Source: Clostridia bacterium (GTDB taxonomy: Bacteria > Bacillota > Clostridia > Christensenellales > Borkfalkiaceae). From it: 7,695 bases of DNA. The notes under the pieces are model-generated. The model searched no databases. It had not been told where the DNA came from and worked only from the letters and a program-made list of their open reading frames with translations. Positions 7,203 through 7,695 of this stretch are shown one piece after another; position 1 is the first letter of the stretch; every line of letters starts with the position of its first letter. The translations under genes were made by a program, and so were the position numbers. The stretch spans positions 1 to 7,695 of the forward strand of contig JAGCLN010000202.1 of assembly GCA_017646945.1 (NCBI GenBank). The letters are read 5' to 3'.

Positions 7203-7269
7203 TAGGTGAGAGTTCCGTTTTCGCAAAAAGAAAACACGGTGTTTAACCGTGTTTGAATGGAGCGGGAAA
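7203..7269. repeat. 67-bp direct repeat, copy A (tRNA-Gly 3' end plus terminator)
   Basis: This copy is base-for-base identical to 7340-7406 at an offset of 137 bp. On the minus strand it begins with the 12-nt 3' end of tRNA-Gly including CCA (7269-7258), continues through the tRNA operon terminator (7254-7225) and ends in CTCTCACCTA. No tRNA body precedes the tRNA end in this copy; a 70-bp hairpin-rich segment stands there instead. Confidence 0.95.
7225..7254 (-). terminator. Second copy of the tRNA operon terminator
   Basis: On the minus strand AAACACGGT / ACCGTGTTT (9-bp stem, 5-nt loop, arms at 7254-7246 and 7240-7232) is followed by TCTTTTT. It is identical to 7362-7391 because it lies in the duplicated 67 bp, and would act as a back-up terminator facing the recG terminator. 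Confidence 0.75.
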
Positions 7270-7339
7270 GGGGGGATTCCCCTGTTAGGGGAAATGTCCG
7301 TTAGGACAAAAGGGTTGCGGCACGCTAGGGCCCGAACCG
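7270..7339. other. 70-bp GC-rich hairpin-rich segment between the direct repeats
   Basis: The segment is markedly more GC-rich than its surroundings and contains three successive potential hairpins. The first is TTCCCCT / AGGGGAA with loop GTT (7277-7293). The second is TGTCC / GGACA with loop GTTA (7295-7308). The third is GGTTgCGG / CCGAACC with one bulged base (7313-7338). GTTAGG occurs twice, 16 bp apart, at each of the first two loops. There is no coding potential and no tRNA cloverleaf despite the adjacent tRNA end. It resembles a small palindromic interspersed repeat or a MITE-like remnant, but family membership cannot be shown from one copy. Confidence 0.6.
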
Positions 7340-7406
7340 TAGGTGAGAGTTCCGTTTTCGCAAAAAGAAAACACGGTGTTTAACCGTGTTTGAATGGAGC
7401 GGGAAA
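7340..7406. repeat. 67-bp direct repeat, copy B (tRNA-Gly 3' end plus terminator)
   Basis: This copy is contiguous with the intact tRNA-Gly. Its right edge at 7406 falls inside the tRNA, at the start of the 3' acceptor arm, so the shared sequence includes 12 nt of the mature tRNA (7395-7406). The remaining 55 bp are the tRNA operon trailer and terminator. Confidence 0.95.
7362..7391 (-). terminator. tRNA operon terminator directly after tRNA-Gly
   Basis: A 9-bp perfect stem AAACACGGT / ACCGTGTTT with a 5-nt loop is followed on the minus strand by TCTTTTT. It begins about 4 nt after the encoded CCA of tRNA-Gly, a very short trailer. Confidence 0.85.
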
Positions 7407-7470
7407 CGGGACTCGAACCCGCGACAACTGCCTTGGCAAGGCAGTGCTCTACCAACTGAGCTACTCCCGC
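7395..7470 (-). tRNA. tRNA-Gly (anticodon GCC), CCA encoded
   Basis: On the minus strand a complete cloverleaf can be drawn. The acceptor stem is GCGGGAG with TTCCCGC (one G-U). The D-arm is GCTC...GAGC. The anticodon stem is CTGCC/GGCAG with loop TTGCCAA and anticodon GCC (plus-strand bases 7435-7437). The T-arm is GCGGG-TTCGAGT-CCCGT. Discriminator U and encoded CCA (7397-7395) follow. The length is 76 nt with CCA. It reads GGC and GGU codons. It is the second gene of a two-tRNA operon, 55 nt after tRNA-Val. Confidence 0.97.
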
Positions 7471-7525
7471 AATTTTCGAAAATAAACCGACGCCATATAG
7501 TCAACCCATTCCCGAAATTGCCTTT

Positions 7526-7601
7526 TGGTGGGAGTTATAGGGCTCGAACCTATGACCCTCTGCTTGTAAGGCAGATGCTCTCCCAGCTGAGCTAAACTCC
7601 C
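7526..7601 (-). tRNA. tRNA-Val (anticodon UAC), CCA encoded
   Basis: The minus strand gives a full cloverleaf. The acceptor stem is GGGAGTT with AACTCCC. The D-arm is GCTC...GAGC. The anticodon stem is TCTGC/GCAGA with loop CTTACAA and anticodon UAC (plus-strand bases 7566-7568). The T-arm is ATAGG-TTCGAGC-CCTAT. Discriminator A and encoded CCA (7528-7526) complete the 76 nt. It is the promoter-proximal gene of the tRNA operon, with a leader of about 27 nt that can form a small hairpin (arms 7623-7627 and 7613-7617) before 5' processing by RNase P. Confidence 0.97.
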
Positions 7602-7634
7602 ATTTACGCACTCACTTTTCGCAAGTGCCCTACT

Positions 7635-7663
7635 AATATATCATTATTTTTTTATTTTGACAA
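7635..7663 (-). promoter_or_regulatory. Promoter of the tRNA-Val/tRNA-Gly operon
   Basis: On the minus strand, TTGTCA (7658-7663), a 17-nt spacer and TATATT (7635-7640), the latter preceded by TGA (extended -10), make a strong sigma-A promoter. The expected start is near 7628. The upstream flank (7664-7695) is almost purely A/T, as expected for an UP-element-like region of a stable RNA promoter. Confidence 0.82.
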
Positions 7664-7695
7664 CTATTTTTAAGCTATTTTTCAATATTTTTATT

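Noticed and set aside
7258..7339. Possible third, degenerate tRNA gene ending in the copy A tRNA 3' end and CCA.
   Set aside because: No 5' acceptor strand complementary to TTCCCGC is present and no D or anticodon arm can be drawn; the hairpins do not form a cloverleaf.
7203..7406. Two identical repeats separated by a 70-bp spacer, superficially like a minimal CRISPR.
   Set aside because: Repeats of 67 bp are too long, there is only one spacer, no cas genes are present, and the repeat is explained by a tRNA end plus terminator.
7386..7595. A 69-codon plus-strand open frame reading SGKRDSNPRQLPWQG and SYRARTYDPLLVRQ.
   Set aside because: It is the antisense translation of tRNA-Gly and tRNA-Val; RDSNPR and RARTYDPL strings are classic false proteins from tRNA genes.

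Overview
The window looks like chromosomal core DNA of an AT-rich, low-GC Gram-positive bacterium (Bacillota, more likely Clostridia-like than Bacilli). The case rests on the divergent rpmB / yloU-type gene / fakA / recG arrangement, strong AAGGAG and GGAGGT ribosome binding sites, mostly TAA stops, rho-independent terminators at most transcript ends, and tRNA genes with encoded CCA. The exact taxon is inference; nothing here identifies a genus. No phage, plasmid, CRISPR or defence system is visible.

Layout. (1) Bases 1-2091, plus strand: the C-terminal part of a large SMC/YhaN-like coiled-coil ATPase with a two-helix membrane hairpin inside the coiled coil; its N-terminal Walker A lies left of the window. 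It ends at a near-perfect bidirectional terminator (2091-2120) shared with the convergent gene hpt. (2) Minus-strand unit 2907-2126: rpmB (zinc-ribbon form of L28), an intrinsic terminator, then hpt (hypoxanthine phosphoribosyltransferase). (3) A divergent promoter region, 2908-3107. (4) Plus-strand unit 3108-7155: an Asp23/YloU-family protein, fakA (fatty acid kinase catalytic subunit) and recG (branched-DNA helicase), closed by a strong terminator at 7158-7190. (5) Minus-strand tRNA operon, read from a good promoter near 7658-7635: tRNA-Val(UAC), tRNA-Gly(GCC), then a terminator.

The genes are mostly housekeeping: translation (L28, two tRNAs), purine salvage (hpt), exogenous fatty acid phosphorylation for membrane lipid synthesis (fakA), replication-fork rescue (recG) and a probable envelope-associated small protein (YloU family). 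The yloU-fakA-recG cluster resembles the conserved Bacillus locus, but the serine dehydratase genes that sit between fakA and recG there are absent.

The least ordinary part is 7203-7406. A perfect 67-bp direct repeat carries the last 12 nt of tRNA-Gly (including CCA) plus the tRNA operon terminator, and it flanks a 70-bp GC-rich segment made of three small hairpins. This looks like a small element or scar at a tRNA 3' end. Secondary curiosities are a RecG motif II reading DEQQ instead of DEQH, and a fakA-recG junction in which the only convincing Shine-Dalgarno is separated from the recG ATG by an 11-bp hairpin.
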